A stretch of 64,000 bases of DNA from [Clostridium] polysaccharolyticum (GTDB taxonomy: Bacteria; Bacillota; Clostridia; Lachnospirales; Lachnospiraceae), in the NCBI RefSeq assembly GCF_900111595.1, contig NZ_FOHN01000002.1, positions 1 through 64,000 on the forward strand, given 5' to 3'. How positions within the stretch are numbered: the stretch's first letter is position 1; each line of letters starts with the position of its first letter. The translations under genes and the position numbers were made by a program. Of the stretch, positions 16,052 to 24,977 are shown in pieces. A model generated the notes under the pieces. The model was given only the letters and a program-made list of their open reading frames with translations. It ran no database searches and was not told the origin of the DNA.

Positions 16052-17252
16052 TGCTCACCACCCCCAGCACAGGTATATGTTCAATATCTAATGCAAGATT
16101 AGATGCAGATCCATTTATCATCGTTTCTGTAATATCTATTACACCATCAATACTAAGTATCGATGATTCAATCACTGATTTTCTTATAATGATACCATCT
16201 GATGCGCTCCATTGCTGTCTCAACTCAGTAAGTTTACTCTCTATTACTGTTTCAATCACACTTTGCACATCATCGAATGTTTTACCGCTATCTAATGTGA
16301 GTGTAAATGTAAAGTTTACAGTTGTTTCCTCCACGCCTACTACATTAACCACGTGGCCAACTGGAGCAACACCGTCACCCTCTCCATCATATCCAGGATC
16401 TAATTCTTCCTGAACAGACTGTATAAGTGTATCTGATGGCTTACGAAACTGTGAATTAATTATGATTATTTTTACTGTACCACCAGTTGTAAGCAAGTGA
16501 TTCATAGCCGCATTGTAAACATTACTAATCCAGGTGTAAACACCACTACCCAGTGTGCTACTTGACTGCTGATCAAACCAAGTTGTAACTGCAGAATCAG
16601 GAATCATACTGGATGGACTGTATCCATTCCAAGCTCTTATTGGTTTACATCCACCTACACCCTGCATGGAGTTTACTTTTTCCATGTAATCCAACTTGTT
16701 ACCACCATACGACTTAGAAGAAAAGCTGTTAAAATATCGTTCTCTAAAGTCTTCCTCTTCTTCCTCTTCCTCACCGGGTATTAATACACCGGTTATTGTG
16801 GCAGTTTCCAATCCTTCAATAGTTTCGATTGGTATTAAATCACCTGTTTCTTTGTTACCGCATTCTCCATCACTCTCACATTCTATTTTCCATTTTCCTG
16901 TTTCATCTGCCACAGGACCAATTACACTGTAATTTAAGTCATCTAAATTAAATCTGTCACCTGCATTCAGTGTAACGCTGGACGGTGTTGCTGACATTTT
17001 ACATACAGCATTTGTGGCCTGCTGTGGATAAACCCCACGCTCTGCCGCACGTTTTATTAAATAGTAATAACTTGCACTGTCACCAAATACTTCTTTCATC
17101 ACCATTTCAAGAGCCACATAAAAATTAGACAGTTCCAATGCAGCTGGTGCCAATGCATCGTAAATAATTGATCCCTCACGCTTATCCATCTTGTCATCTA
17201 CTTTTTCCAGCATTCTATCTAATAAAAATTTATCTGTATATGATTCAAACAT
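16041..17252 (-). CDS. Baseplate J/gp47 family wedge protein (XkdT-like)
   Basis: A 403-residue wedge protein. The family core is visible: MDKREGSIIYDALAPAALEL near the N-terminus, GEEEEEEEDFRERYFNSFSS, GGNKLDYMEKVNSMQGVGGC and VNVVGVEETTVNFTFTLTLD. ATG at 17252 follows GGGAGGTGG; an ATG at 17270 sits upstream of that site. Its start overlaps the stop of the DUF2634 gene. The run of seven Glu codons is a local oddity. Confidence 0.92.
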   Translation of the reverse strand: MFESYTDKFLLDRMLEKVDDKMDKREGSIIYDALAPAALELSNFYVALEMVMKEVFGDSASYYYLIKRAAERGVYPQQATNAVCKMSATPSSVTLNAGDRFNLDDLNYSVIGPVADETGKWKIECESDGECGNKETGDLIPIETIEGLETATITGVLIPGEEEEEEEDFRERYFNSFSSKSYGGNKLDYMEKVNSMQGVGGCKPIRAWNGYSPSSMIPDSAVTTWFDQQSSSTLGSGVYTWISNVYNAAMNHLLTTGGTVKIIIINSQFRKPSDTLIQSVQEELDPGYDGEGDGVAPVGHVVNVVGVEETTVNFTFTLTLDSGKTFDDVQSVIETVIESKLTELRQQWSASDGIIIRKSVIESSILSIDGVIDITETMINGSASNLALDIEHIPVLGVVSSGT

Positions 17253-17668
17253 TATGCTGCCACCTCCCATTCAAATGGTATTTCATCCCCATTGGTTGTG
17301 TTAATTGTAAATGTACAATGCACTGCACGCTTACTAATTTTTTCTGCAGTATAATCAGTTATGGATTCTATGCGGTCATCAGTTGTCAATGCATCTGATA
17401 TGCGATACTCTAATTCCACCATTACATAATCCATATCTTTTCCTATAAGGTCCTTTAGTTCAATTCCATAGTTCCAGCTATAGATTGGACTATCATAACG
17501 TTCAGTGTTTAATATCTTATCGGCTGCCTGTATTACTGCATCTGTTTCATCTATTTTACCAGTTATTGTTTCATCACATAATCTGTAAGTTCTCGATGTT
17601 TCCTCTTCTATTTCAAAGTCACTTGTATCTATATCATCATCGTATGCATTATCTAAATCAGGAATCAT
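17252..17668 (-). CDS. Baseplate protein, DUF2634 (XkdS, gp25-like)
   Basis: A 138-residue protein with a highly acidic N-terminus (DNAYDDDIDTSDFEIEEE) and the gp25-like core RYDSPIYSWNYGIELKDLIGK and VELEYRISDALTTDDRI. gp25-like proteins nucleate sheath polymerisation at the baseplate. Overlaps the neighbouring genes at both ends. Confidence 0.88.
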   Translation of the reverse strand: MIPDLDNAYDDDIDTSDFEIEEETSRTYRLCDETITGKIDETDAVIQAADKILNTERYDSPIYSWNYGIELKDLIGKDMDYVMVELEYRISDALTTDDRIESITDYTAEKISKRAVHCTFTINTTNGDEIPFEWEVAA

Positions 17669-17928
17669 CCACTCACCACCTTATCTACAATTACATATTG
17701 TTTTCCACCTGCTTTTCTAATCATAAGTACTTTATCACCTGTACATATGATATTATTGGCTGTATTAGTAACAAGCAGGAAATCTTCATCCAGTGTAATT
17801 TGTTGTGATACTTGTACTTTCAATGGTAACAGTGACACAACCTTACCTACTATGTAATCACTAGGCTTGGATGCTCTAAATGCTTCCATAGCGCATTTTT
17901 TAATAAGCTGTGTCAGATTGTTAGCCAC
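17665..17928 (-). CDS. Baseplate protein, DUF2577 (XkdR-like)
   Basis: An 87-residue protein; the GTG at 17928 lies 8 nt after GGAGGT and is preferred to the GTG at 17937. Pattern: a short N-terminal helix with MEAFRASKPSDYIVGKVVSL, then a small OB-like beta barrel (VSQQITLDEDFLLVT, GDKVLMIRKAGGKQYVIVDK). XkdR-like OB domains sit at the tail tip near the hub. Confidence 0.85.
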   Translation of the reverse strand: MANNLTQLIKKCAMEAFRASKPSDYIVGKVVSLLPLKVQVSQQITLDEDFLLVTNTANNIICTGDKVLMIRKAGGKQYVIVDKVVSG

Positions 17929-19465
17929 TGAAACCACCTCCAGATACAGTTAAATCCATTGTGTACTGTTTATTTTTAAAATTGTGTACCACTTTTTCGA
18001 CTAGCATATAATTAGATATTTTCATATCTTGAAGAGTTAAAAGAACTGGTATCAGGCATCCAGCATGCACTGCAGTATTACCAATGACACCTTTTATTGT
18101 CAGATTCTTGGTTTTCTGATTATACAGTTTTAAATATGCCTGTGATTTCAATTTTCCAACATCAGGATCATCTATTTTCTCTAAGTACTGCAAAACTCCC
18201 CATTTATTTATATTGTTACTGTCTTTAGTCACATATAAGTCAAATGTACCTTTATCTTTGTTTTCGTATATAAGTTTCACCTGATTGTATGTATTGCTGT
18301 CTATGGATGTCTTATATGTATAATCCTCACCAGTTTCTGCATCAATGAGACAACCATTCACAATCATTTTGGAAGTGTCCTGTAACATAAGTTTTCCACA
18401 GTCATCCCACAGTGTATATATGATTCCTTTTGTCATCATGGTGTCATCTAATACATTCTGCATGATATCAAACAGAGTCATATTGTCCTCTATTGCAGAC
18501 ACCTTATACTTGGTATCCGTAATAGTACCTGCATTAAGGTTAAATCTGTCTATTATGATTTTAAGTACCTCTGATGCTGTTTTATTCTTATACACAAGTG
18601 TATCCTTATTCTTAAAGTATCTCAATTGATTATAAGCAGTAATTGACATCATCCCATCTTTAGATACAGAACGTGTAAATACAAATCCATAAAAACGTTT
18701 TACACCATCCACTACAATGAGTACTGCGTTACCCTCTTCAACCTTGTATTTTCTTTCATACTTAAATTCAAACTTTGCTGTACCAGGAGAACATTTACGT
18801 TCTTCCGTAATAGTCATGCTCTCATTAACTGGTAAGAAAAATTTATCTTTACCATTGTTAATCAACACAAGTACTTTACCATCAGGTAATTTATTCGTTT
18901 CTTTTATCTCTCTGTCAGTAACATCAGCAATAATGGCTGACTTATGATTTTTCAGTATGGAGTTTAAATATGCCAGTTCTTTAGCTGACGTTTTTTTCTT
19001 GTTTGAACTTCCTTGTGTAGAGCCTGCAGCTGATGAATTGATATTTGGATATTGAGGTGTGCCATATCCTGTAATCGTTGATTCAGATAAAGAATATGTT
19101 CGCCTTGCAACCTTTGATGAAGTGTTACCCTCAATCGTATGTAGAGTGTTTCCTGTCACTGATTCGACTAATCCAACATGACTCCTACCAGTCTTAAAAT
19201 AAACTACATCACCACGCTTAGGTGTATAGGAGCCTTTGTATTTAAATAACCCATGATCTTTAAACCACTGCATTCCAACATCGGTCGACGCAGTACGTGG
19301 AAATATGGATGTACTGACACCTGCCTGATTTGCACACCAACTAGCAAACATATGACACCATGGAGCACCGTTCATACCATACCATGCACCATATTTTGTC
19401 CTGTTTTTACCCTCTTCATGGTATCCGATTTGACTCTCGGCAACATTTATTATATCTTTTGCCAA
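17921..19465 (-). CDS. Tail hub: CHAP peptidoglycan hydrolase fused to XkdQ-like baseplate protein
   Basis: A 514-residue fusion. Residues 1-140 are a CHAP/NlpC-type amidase or endopeptidase (Cys in GAPWCHMFASWC, His in GRSHVGLVESV, then HTIEGNT). After a Ser/Lys linker, residues 185-510 match XkdQ/gpD-like hub proteins (KDKFFLPVNESMTITEERKC, FYGFVFTRSV, ENMTLFDIMQNVLDD). The hydrolase is therefore carried on the tail tip and probably opens the wall during DNA entry. A TTG at 19465, 8 nt after GGAGGT, is the likely start. In PBSX the hub and wall hydrolase are separate proteins, so the fusion is notable. Confidence 0.88.
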   Translation of the reverse strand: MAKDIINVAESQIGYHEEGKNRTKYGAWYGMNGAPWCHMFASWCANQAGVSTSIFPRTASTDVGMQWFKDHGLFKYKGSYTPKRGDVVYFKTGRSHVGLVESVTGNTLHTIEGNTSSKVARRTYSLSESTITGYGTPQYPNINSSAAGSTQGSSNKKKTSAKELAYLNSILKNHKSAIIADVTDREIKETNKLPDGKVLVLINNGKDKFFLPVNESMTITEERKCSPGTAKFEFKYERKYKVEEGNAVLIVVDGVKRFYGFVFTRSVSKDGMMSITAYNQLRYFKNKDTLVYKNKTASEVLKIIIDRFNLNAGTITDTKYKVSAIEDNMTLFDIMQNVLDDTMMTKGIIYTLWDDCGKLMLQDTSKMIVNGCLIDAETGEDYTYKTSIDSNTYNQVKLIYENKDKGTFDLYVTKDSNNINKWGVLQYLEKIDDPDVGKLKSQAYLKLYNQKTKNLTIKGVIGNTAVHAGCLIPVLLTLQDMKISNYMLVEKVVHNFKNKQYTMDLTVSGGGFSG

Positions 19466-19480
19466 TACACCCACCTCCAA

Positions 19481-20191
19481 CTATTTAGGTAATTTTAGTT
19501 TAGTTCCTGGATAAATCCACCATCCATCACTCGATGACTTTCTTCCGTGTTTCTTAGCAGTAGATTCTATCACGTTTTTATTTAATGTGTAGATTTCTTT
19601 CCACCTGCTGGAGTCATTAAGCTGTGACTTTGCTATTTTTATTAAGCAGTCACCCTTAACGACTGTATAAGATTTAGCTATAGGTTTTGATGCCCTATGC
19701 TTTTTGACTGTTACTGTTGTTTTTTTACTACTGCTTGACGATTTTTTCTTTTTTCGTACAAGCTTTTTGATACCTACATCCTTATACTGTTTTAATGTCA
19801 GTTTTACTTCTACATCCATGCCATTTCCTGCATCCTCAGTAAACTGTAGTTCTTCTATGGATACTTTTAGTCTTGTACTTCCAAAATTAATTTTATTCGG
19901 TGCCTTACGTACAAATAAAAATGTAAGCGCTTTACCTGATGATTTCCACGCTGTAAGTTTATCCATATAGTATTTTGCCCTGTGGAACGTACCGCTATAT
20001 ATGGCAAAAGGATAACGCTGGTTTGGTATTAACAACTTGTCAATCTGCACTTCCATCAACCCTGCATCTTTTAAAACATTAACCTCACTCTCATTAATGA
20101 GGTTGATTGTTTTATTCTGATTCTTTGTCTTTATCACCAGTTTCGATGGAGTGACAGGAAACAACACACCATTTATATACATCTTATACAC
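19481..20191 (-). CDS. LysM-domain tail protein (XkdP-like)
   Basis: A 236-residue protein. The first 130 residues are a gp53-like domain (LVIKTKNQNKTINLINESEV, RKAPNKINFG). A Lys/Ser-rich linker follows, then one LysM domain at about 183-235 (SYTVVKGDCLIKIAKSQLND, ending YPGTKLKLPK). It links tube or tape measure to the hub and may hold the peptidoglycan. The start is GTG at 20191 or ATG at 20182, in an 8-nt overlap with the tape measure gene. Confidence 0.88.
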   Translation of the reverse strand: MYKMYINGVLFPVTPSKLVIKTKNQNKTINLINESEVNVLKDAGLMEVQIDKLLIPNQRYPFAIYSGTFHRAKYYMDKLTAWKSSGKALTFLFVRKAPNKINFGSTRLKVSIEELQFTEDAGNGMDVEVKLTLKQYKDVGIKKLVRKKKKSSSSSKKTTVTVKKHRASKPIAKSYTVVKGDCLIKIAKSQLNDSSRWKEIYTLNKNVIESTAKKHGRKSSSDGWWIYPGTKLKLPK

Positions 20192-22295
20192 TGTTGTGTT
20201 CCCCCTCTGCCATATTACTCATTTCTTCCTCTAATCTGTTTTTGAGGTGTTCCACTAATCCATCCGCATCAACTCCACTATTGATGTTGTTATGATTAGT
20301 CATCTCCACTTTAATCTCAGCAGTAGTGAATCTGTTTATTATGTCACGCTCTGCAATGTCTCTCAGATACTTTAAATCCTCTGATGTAGCTTCTAAGGAT
20401 TTTGCAGTTTTAGATGTACTATCTGCAGTATCTGCCAAGTTAGGCATGCTGTTTAAAGCGTTTGCATAATCACTAGCTCGTGGGATATCAGTTCTTCCAA
20501 ACAGATTACCTACATTGAAATTCTGAACAGTTTCATCTACTTTTTCACCGAAACTATAACCTGTATTCCACGCATCATCGTAATTAATGTGTGCATCTAT
20601 CTGTGGTGCATTCCTGTCTAATGTTATTGCATTGTCATTTTTACCCCACGCAAGAACTGTATCCTGCAATGAGTTAAGTCCACTGGTCCAGTCTGTTCCA
20701 AATATGGCATCTATAATCTTTGTGACTACTTTTCCTAATGATAAGAACCAGCTTATTATCTGTCCTATCAAATTTGCCACTGCTCCACCAAAGCTGTCAA
20801 AACCGCCATTACATACGTTCAACACCCATTCAATAATGCTGATAAATGGCTGTACAAACGTATTATAAATACTTTGAATGATAGCATTAATTAAACCTAT
20901 TGCTGTATTCCATATAAATGCACCAGCGGTTGTAATTACTCCACATATCACACCAGTGGCTGATATAGTGCTATTTGTTACCTTGTTAATAGCTGCTACA
21001 ACCATATATATCACCGCTATCACAGCTATTATGAGAATGAGTATCCATGTGATAGGGCATGCGAGTAATGCAGTATTAAATCCATACTGTGCGGCTGTTG
21101 CGGCTGCAGTTGCAGATACTTCCGCACCTGTGGCTGCCGCATGAGCATAAGATGCTATGCACGATGCAACTTTTATAGCGTTACTCATCAGCTCCATTGC
21201 ATTTGTAACAGCTAAGTAGCCAAGATAAATACCCATAGCCGCCGCCACACCAAGTACCAATGGCTCTAGTATAGACCAGTTATTTTGTACAAATCCAGCC
21301 ACTGAACCAACCATATCAAAAATATTCAGTGTGATATTTGCTATTATCGCAAGACTGTCTATGGCTGATGTCGTAAACAATTGAAAATCACTACTATTTA
21401 CCATATCGTTCAGTCTTTGTAGTACAGGCTGGAAAGCCATTATGGCTGTATTCTGCATACTCTGCCATGCCTGCCCCCATGTCATAGGCATTTCTTCAAA
21501 CTGTCTGTTTATATCATCACTGGCATCAAATATGGCCGCCTTGACAACACTAGCGGATAATTCACCATCCTGCGCCATTTCTCGAATCTTGCCTATTGGA
21601 ACATCCAAATAGTCTGCAATATTCTGAATCAGGTTAGGAGCCTGCTCAAAAATACTATTTAACTCATCACCACGTAATACACCACTACCTAATGCTTGTG
21701 ATAACTGCAATTCTGCATTTGCAGCTTCTTGTGTACTAGCACCTGCTATTGTCATCTGCTTCTGTATTAAGTTAGCGAATTGTATTACTTCTGCATTGCT
21801 GGAGAATGCATCCTTGGCATTGTTGCCAAACCTAGCGACTACATCCGCCATATCTGAAAAACTACCTCTAGCATCTTGTGCAGATATATACACCATGTTT
21901 ACAAGATCTTTCGTGGACTGCAATCCATCATTCATCATGTTCAGTCTTGCTGTTGTCTGTGTTAGTTCATCAGACTCTTTCAATGCATTTTTCGCTGTTT
22001 GCACTCCAATATATGCACTGGCAAGTCTTAAAACATTTGAAATGAGTCCATTATAACAGTCAGATCCACTTCTAGCAATTTGGTTAAACTCTTCCTGTTT
22101 TTGTGTATTATATTGTATTTCTTCCCCTATTCTGATTGCATTTTCTGCCACATCATCATAAGCTTCAGTCGGCATATCAATCCCAACTGCCTGCTGTAAG
22201 TCGTACACACTCGATACAGCTGATTCAGTTGCAGTTACGACATTATACATGACAGATGAAAAGCCGTCATGCATCTCGATACCTGTCTGTATCAT
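20184..22295 (-). CDS. Tail tape measure protein
   Basis: At 703 residues it is the longest tail protein. Residues 90-270 form the TP901-type tape measure core (SDELTQTTARLNMMND, GVLRGDELNSIFEQAPNL, GELSASVVKAAI, MPMTWGQAWQSMQNT). Hydrophobic segments follow (340-420 and 425-470, e.g. WILILIIAVIAVIYMVVAAI), which may enter the host membrane. Its length sets tail length, so the tail should be rather short for a contractile phage. ATG follows AGGTGATAAG. Confidence 0.92.
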   Translation of the reverse strand: MIQTGIEMHDGFSSVMYNVVTATESAVSSVYDLQQAVGIDMPTEAYDDVAENAIRIGEEIQYNTQKQEEFNQIARSGSDCYNGLISNVLRLASAYIGVQTAKNALKESDELTQTTARLNMMNDGLQSTKDLVNMVYISAQDARGSFSDMADVVARFGNNAKDAFSSNAEVIQFANLIQKQMTIAGASTQEAANAELQLSQALGSGVLRGDELNSIFEQAPNLIQNIADYLDVPIGKIREMAQDGELSASVVKAAIFDASDDINRQFEEMPMTWGQAWQSMQNTAIMAFQPVLQRLNDMVNSSDFQLFTTSAIDSLAIIANITLNIFDMVGSVAGFVQNNWSILEPLVLGVAAAMGIYLGYLAVTNAMELMSNAIKVASCIASYAHAAATGAEVSATAAATAAQYGFNTALLACPITWILILIIAVIAVIYMVVAAINKVTNSTISATGVICGVITTAGAFIWNTAIGLINAIIQSIYNTFVQPFISIIEWVLNVCNGGFDSFGGAVANLIGQIISWFLSLGKVVTKIIDAIFGTDWTSGLNSLQDTVLAWGKNDNAITLDRNAPQIDAHINYDDAWNTGYSFGEKVDETVQNFNVGNLFGRTDIPRASDYANALNSMPNLADTADSTSKTAKSLEATSEDLKYLRDIAERDIINRFTTAEIKVEMTNHNNINSGVDADGLVEHLKNRLEEEMSNMAEGEHNSV

Positions 22296-22301
22296 AGCTT
22301 A

Positions 22302-22487
22302 TCACCTGCCCCTCTTAGATTCTCTTTCTAATCTTCTCTGTTCTTTCTTTTCATTTTCAACTCTTATTTGTATTGATGCAATGACAAAGGCCTTTTCCTC
22401 TTCACACATCGCATCGAATACACTAGGTAGAATTTTAAGTTTATAAAGGGCATAGTAAGCATAATTTGCTTCACTATCCCCTTCCAA
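22302..22487 (-). CDS. Frameshift extension of the tail assembly chaperone (gpGT-like part)
   Basis: This frame has no good start of its own (a TTG with poor site). It is in the -1 frame relative to the chaperone gene and joins it through the A AAA AAC slip site at 22493-22499. The shifted ribosome reads on as LILEGDSEANYAYY and adds about 63 charged, helical residues ending KEQRRLERESKRGR. The long form would have about 205 residues and recruit the tape measure, as GT does in lambda. Confidence 0.8.
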   Translation of the reverse strand: MEGDSEANYAYYALYKLKILPSVFDAMCEEEKAFVIASIQIRVENEKKEQRRLERESKRGR

Positions 22488-22489
22488 AA

Positions 22490-22918
22490 TTAGTTTTTTG
22501 CTTCTTCTACCTTGTCATCCAATGATTTAAATCCTTGGAACTGTTGTACCCATGCACCAAGGTTTTGATATTCCCCTGGATCATCCACCATTGCATAAAG
22601 CAGTTCGCTAGGCTCTTTCACACTATAACTGTTTTGCAGTTCTGCATTGTATAAATCAGGATCAACCACAGATGCTATAATCATTTCATTGATGTACTTG
22701 GATGTATTTAACTTTGGTCTGAATGCATTAGGTTTACCTGTAATTGGAACATCAATCATACATCTATCTCTGATTGCATCGTGTTCCTGCGATGTAATGT
22801 GCTTAAACTCCCATTGTAGCGGATTACCTTGTTCATCAGTTAAGAATTTAGTAACCGCATGCATTTCGTTTTTCTTTGTTACTTTATTCTGTTTCATAAA
22901 TCTACTAAATTTACTCAT
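22490..22918 (-). CDS. Tail assembly chaperone (XkdN-like)
   Basis: A 142-residue XkdN-like protein: N-terminal SKFSRFMKQNKVTKKNEMHA, core WEFKHITSQEHDAIRDRC and a C-terminal PGEYQNLGAWVQQFQGF. It lies between tube and tape measure, the position of gpG. Its last codons GCA AAA AAC TAA form a -1 slip site, so two products are expected, a short one ending here and a long one continuing into the 22302-22487 frame. Confidence 0.85.
   Translation of the reverse strand: MSKFSRFMKQNKVTKKNEMHAVTKFLTDEQGNPLQWEFKHITSQEHDAIRDRCMIDVPITGKPNAFRPKLNTSKYINEMIIASVVDPDLYNAELQNSYSVKEPSELLYAMVDDPGEYQNLGAWVQQFQGFKSLDDKVEEAKN
22493..22499 (-). promoter_or_regulatory. Programmed -1 ribosomal frameshift site A AAA AAC
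   Basis: In the chaperone frame the codons are GCA AAA AAC TAA, so the heptamer A AAA AAC fits X XXY YYZ exactly and ends right at the stop codon. After a -1 slip the downstream frame is open to 22302. Confidence 0.82.
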
Positions 22919-22937
22919 TGATTTCCCTCCAAAACAT

Positions 22938-22965
22938 ATAAAAAAGACACTCAGCAGAGTGTCTT
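22938..22965 (-). terminator. Internal terminator after the tail tube gene
   Basis: AAGACACTC and GAGTGTCTT form a perfect 9-bp stem with a 4-nt loop, followed by TTTTTTAT on the minus strand. Lying between tube and chaperone, it would lower expression of downstream low-copy tail parts relative to sheath and tube. Confidence 0.85.
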
Positions 22966-22976
22966 AAATTAAATTT

Positions 22977-23450
22977 TTACATACCTGGTAATAGTTTGAA
23001 TTTATCAGGCATTTCAAAGTTTTCAAATGTTCCATCTACATCTTCATCTAGTGGATCGTCACTGGATGCATCAAATTTGGCTAAAACTCCACCGTCGATG
23101 TTACAACCAAGAAATGTGACAGTTTGTTTTCCAGCAGCTGACGTTGGATCTTCATTGGATACCTGAATTTCAAAGTATACATCTGCACCAGTGTTCTTGT
23201 AATCTAACATCATCTGTCTATAAATACTAGTGTTATAGTGCATAGTGGCTGACCAAGTACCCTCCCAGCCTGTGGCCTTGTTGCCGGCCCCAGTCTGTCC
23301 TAAAATTGGTACTTTTACTTTCTTCTTAGTGAACTTCGCTTCAAACTTAATCAAATTAAACGCATTGTATCTTCTCCCGTTAATAGTTACATAGCATTTA
23401 GCTAATTTAGCGCTAATGGAATCACCTGCACTCATTACTACATCTGACAT
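22977..23450 (-). CDS. Tail tube protein (XkdM-like, DUF2001)
   Basis: A 157-residue inner tube subunit. It matches XkdM: CYVTINGRRYNAFNLIKFEA, PILGQTGAGNKATGWEGTWS, YFEIQVSNEDPTSAAGKQTV and GTFENFEMPDKF. It polymerises into the rigid tube inside the sheath. It follows the sheath gene directly and a terminator lies behind it, consistent with high expression of both. Confidence 0.92.
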   Translation of the reverse strand: MSDVVMSAGDSISAKLAKCYVTINGRRYNAFNLIKFEAKFTKKKVKVPILGQTGAGNKATGWEGTWSATMHYNTSIYRQMMLDYKNTGADVYFEIQVSNEDPTSAAGKQTVTFLGCNIDGGVLAKFDASSDDPLDEDVDGTFENFEMPDKFKLLPGM

Positions 23451-23467
23451 TCGTTATCACCTCTTTC

Positions 23468-24802
23468 TTACGCTACAATGACAGTCATGTACAATTGTGC
23501 CATTGCATTTACTACTGTCACAGGATTGCTTACAACTACAGATTTGTGAGTATTCCCCTGTTCCACGGACAAAGTATCAGGGTTGAAATTCTCGATTGCT
23601 CTTAATTTTTCAAGTTCCTGATAATACTTGACTAAATCCAGCCATAAACTTGTCCTGCCATCCGCATCGTTTGGAATGTCACCAAGATACTTATTATTAA
23701 ATAAAGATGCTACATCAATAGCAATCTGATCCAACACTCTGATAGTCTGATTTGACTTAAAGTCCTCACCTTTTTCATCTGTAACGGTGACTAATGAATT
23801 GACATCATCCAACACTCTTACTTCATTGGATGACTTGTGGAATACGAATTCACCAGTTGTCAACGCTGCACTTAACTGTGTTTGCGTATATTTAGTATCA
23901 ATTTCATATTCACCGTCGTATTTCATATTCTGAATTGTCTTATTAATTTGACATTCAGACTCAGCACCAGTCAACCAGTAAACTGCATTTGCCTCATTAG
24001 GGTATGTAGTAACACCATCTGACACAGTAGCATCATCAATACATTTATTCTTAAGATTAATTACACCTTCGTAATCAGCTGCTTTATTATAAATAACAAG
24101 CTGGAATTTAGCTCCTACTTCATCTCTCATACGCTTTGTGAAACTAATATAAAGAGTCTTTGTTGTGTCATCAGTAGTAACAACACCGATTGTATTGAAA
24201 CTGTAAGATTCTATTGCATCCAAATAGGATTGATGTTCTGCACCGGTTACTGTTTTATTTGTACCTCCTGCCAACGCTACTGCGCTAGTCGCTGATAGTG
24301 ATGCATTCGCTTTAAAGTCCACCCAGTCATTACTCTTTAACTCACTAGCAGATGTTACAGTTTGCGTATCTACCAGTGTAGTATCTAAGTATGTAGACAC
24401 GTCAAATACATCTTCATCATCCACATTAGTAGTTATAGCAATTCTGATGTCATTCCCCCTAATACCGCCATATTTGGCAGTTGCGAATGTATTTGTTGCC
24501 TTAGTACCACCACCGTTAAGCCTGTACGCATGTAAGACTTTACAGTGTAGGAATAAATCTCTAAGACCTTTTAATTTATCATGTGTAAAATCATAACCAA
24601 AGATTCTTTTACAGTCTTTTTGGAAGTCCTTCAGTGTTACTGTGAATACTTCATTCTCCTGCCCCCAATCTAATTCCAAAGGCATTGTAGCAACTCCACG
24701 ATCACCAACGCTTGCAGTTGCTCTATTGGCGGAAATAAAGTTGATATATGCACCAGGAAGAACTTTATTTTGACTTGTAAATGTACCTCCACCTAAAGCC
24801 AT
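23468..24802 (-). CDS. Contractile tail sheath protein (XkdK-like)
   Basis: A 444-residue sheath protein: N-terminal strand PGAYINFISANRATASVGDRG, a middle domain with HAYRLNGGGTKA and GGIRGNDIRIAI, and the C-terminal sheath core (LDQIAIDVASLFNNKYLGD, LWLDLVKYYQEL and a final strand AQLYMTVIVA). Its presence makes the phage a contractile-tailed one. ATG follows AAAGAGGTG. Confidence 0.95.
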   Translation of the reverse strand: MALGGGTFTSQNKVLPGAYINFISANRATASVGDRGVATMPLELDWGQENEVFTVTLKDFQKDCKRIFGYDFTHDKLKGLRDLFLHCKVLHAYRLNGGGTKATNTFATAKYGGIRGNDIRIAITTNVDDEDVFDVSTYLDTTLVDTQTVTSASELKSNDWVDFKANASLSATSAVALAGGTNKTVTGAEHQSYLDAIESYSFNTIGVVTTDDTTKTLYISFTKRMRDEVGAKFQLVIYNKAADYEGVINLKNKCIDDATVSDGVTTYPNEANAVYWLTGAESECQINKTIQNMKYDGEYEIDTKYTQTQLSAALTTGEFVFHKSSNEVRVLDDVNSLVTVTDEKGEDFKSNQTIRVLDQIAIDVASLFNNKYLGDIPNDADGRTSLWLDLVKYYQELEKLRAIENFNPDTLSVEQGNTHKSVVVSNPVTVVNAMAQLYMTVIVA

Positions 24803-24973
24803 TTATTTCACCTCTTTCTTTAAGTAATCATTAATCAGCTTTTCAACTTCTGACAAAGAAAAAGAACCATTGTCATCCAACACTGCGTTGACAAGGTCCT
24901 TCTTACTTTCATATCTTTTACTGTTTAGAATTTGTTCTTTTGTGAACTTAGTTTCTTTACTCTTTTTATCCAA
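24803..24973 (-). CDS. Small conserved-position tail protein
   Basis: A 56-residue Lys-rich helical protein from a TTG at 24973 after GAGGTGAT to a TAA one nt before the sheath ATG. Two short helices (TKEQILNSKRYESKKDLVNA; LSEVEKLINDYLKKE) give it a real-protein look. The phage genes around it are packed, so the gap is otherwise unexplained. Function unknown. Confidence 0.7.
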   Translation of the reverse strand: MDKKSKETKFTKEQILNSKRYESKKDLVNAVLDDNGSFSLSEVEKLINDYLKKEVK

Positions 24974-24977
24974 ATTA

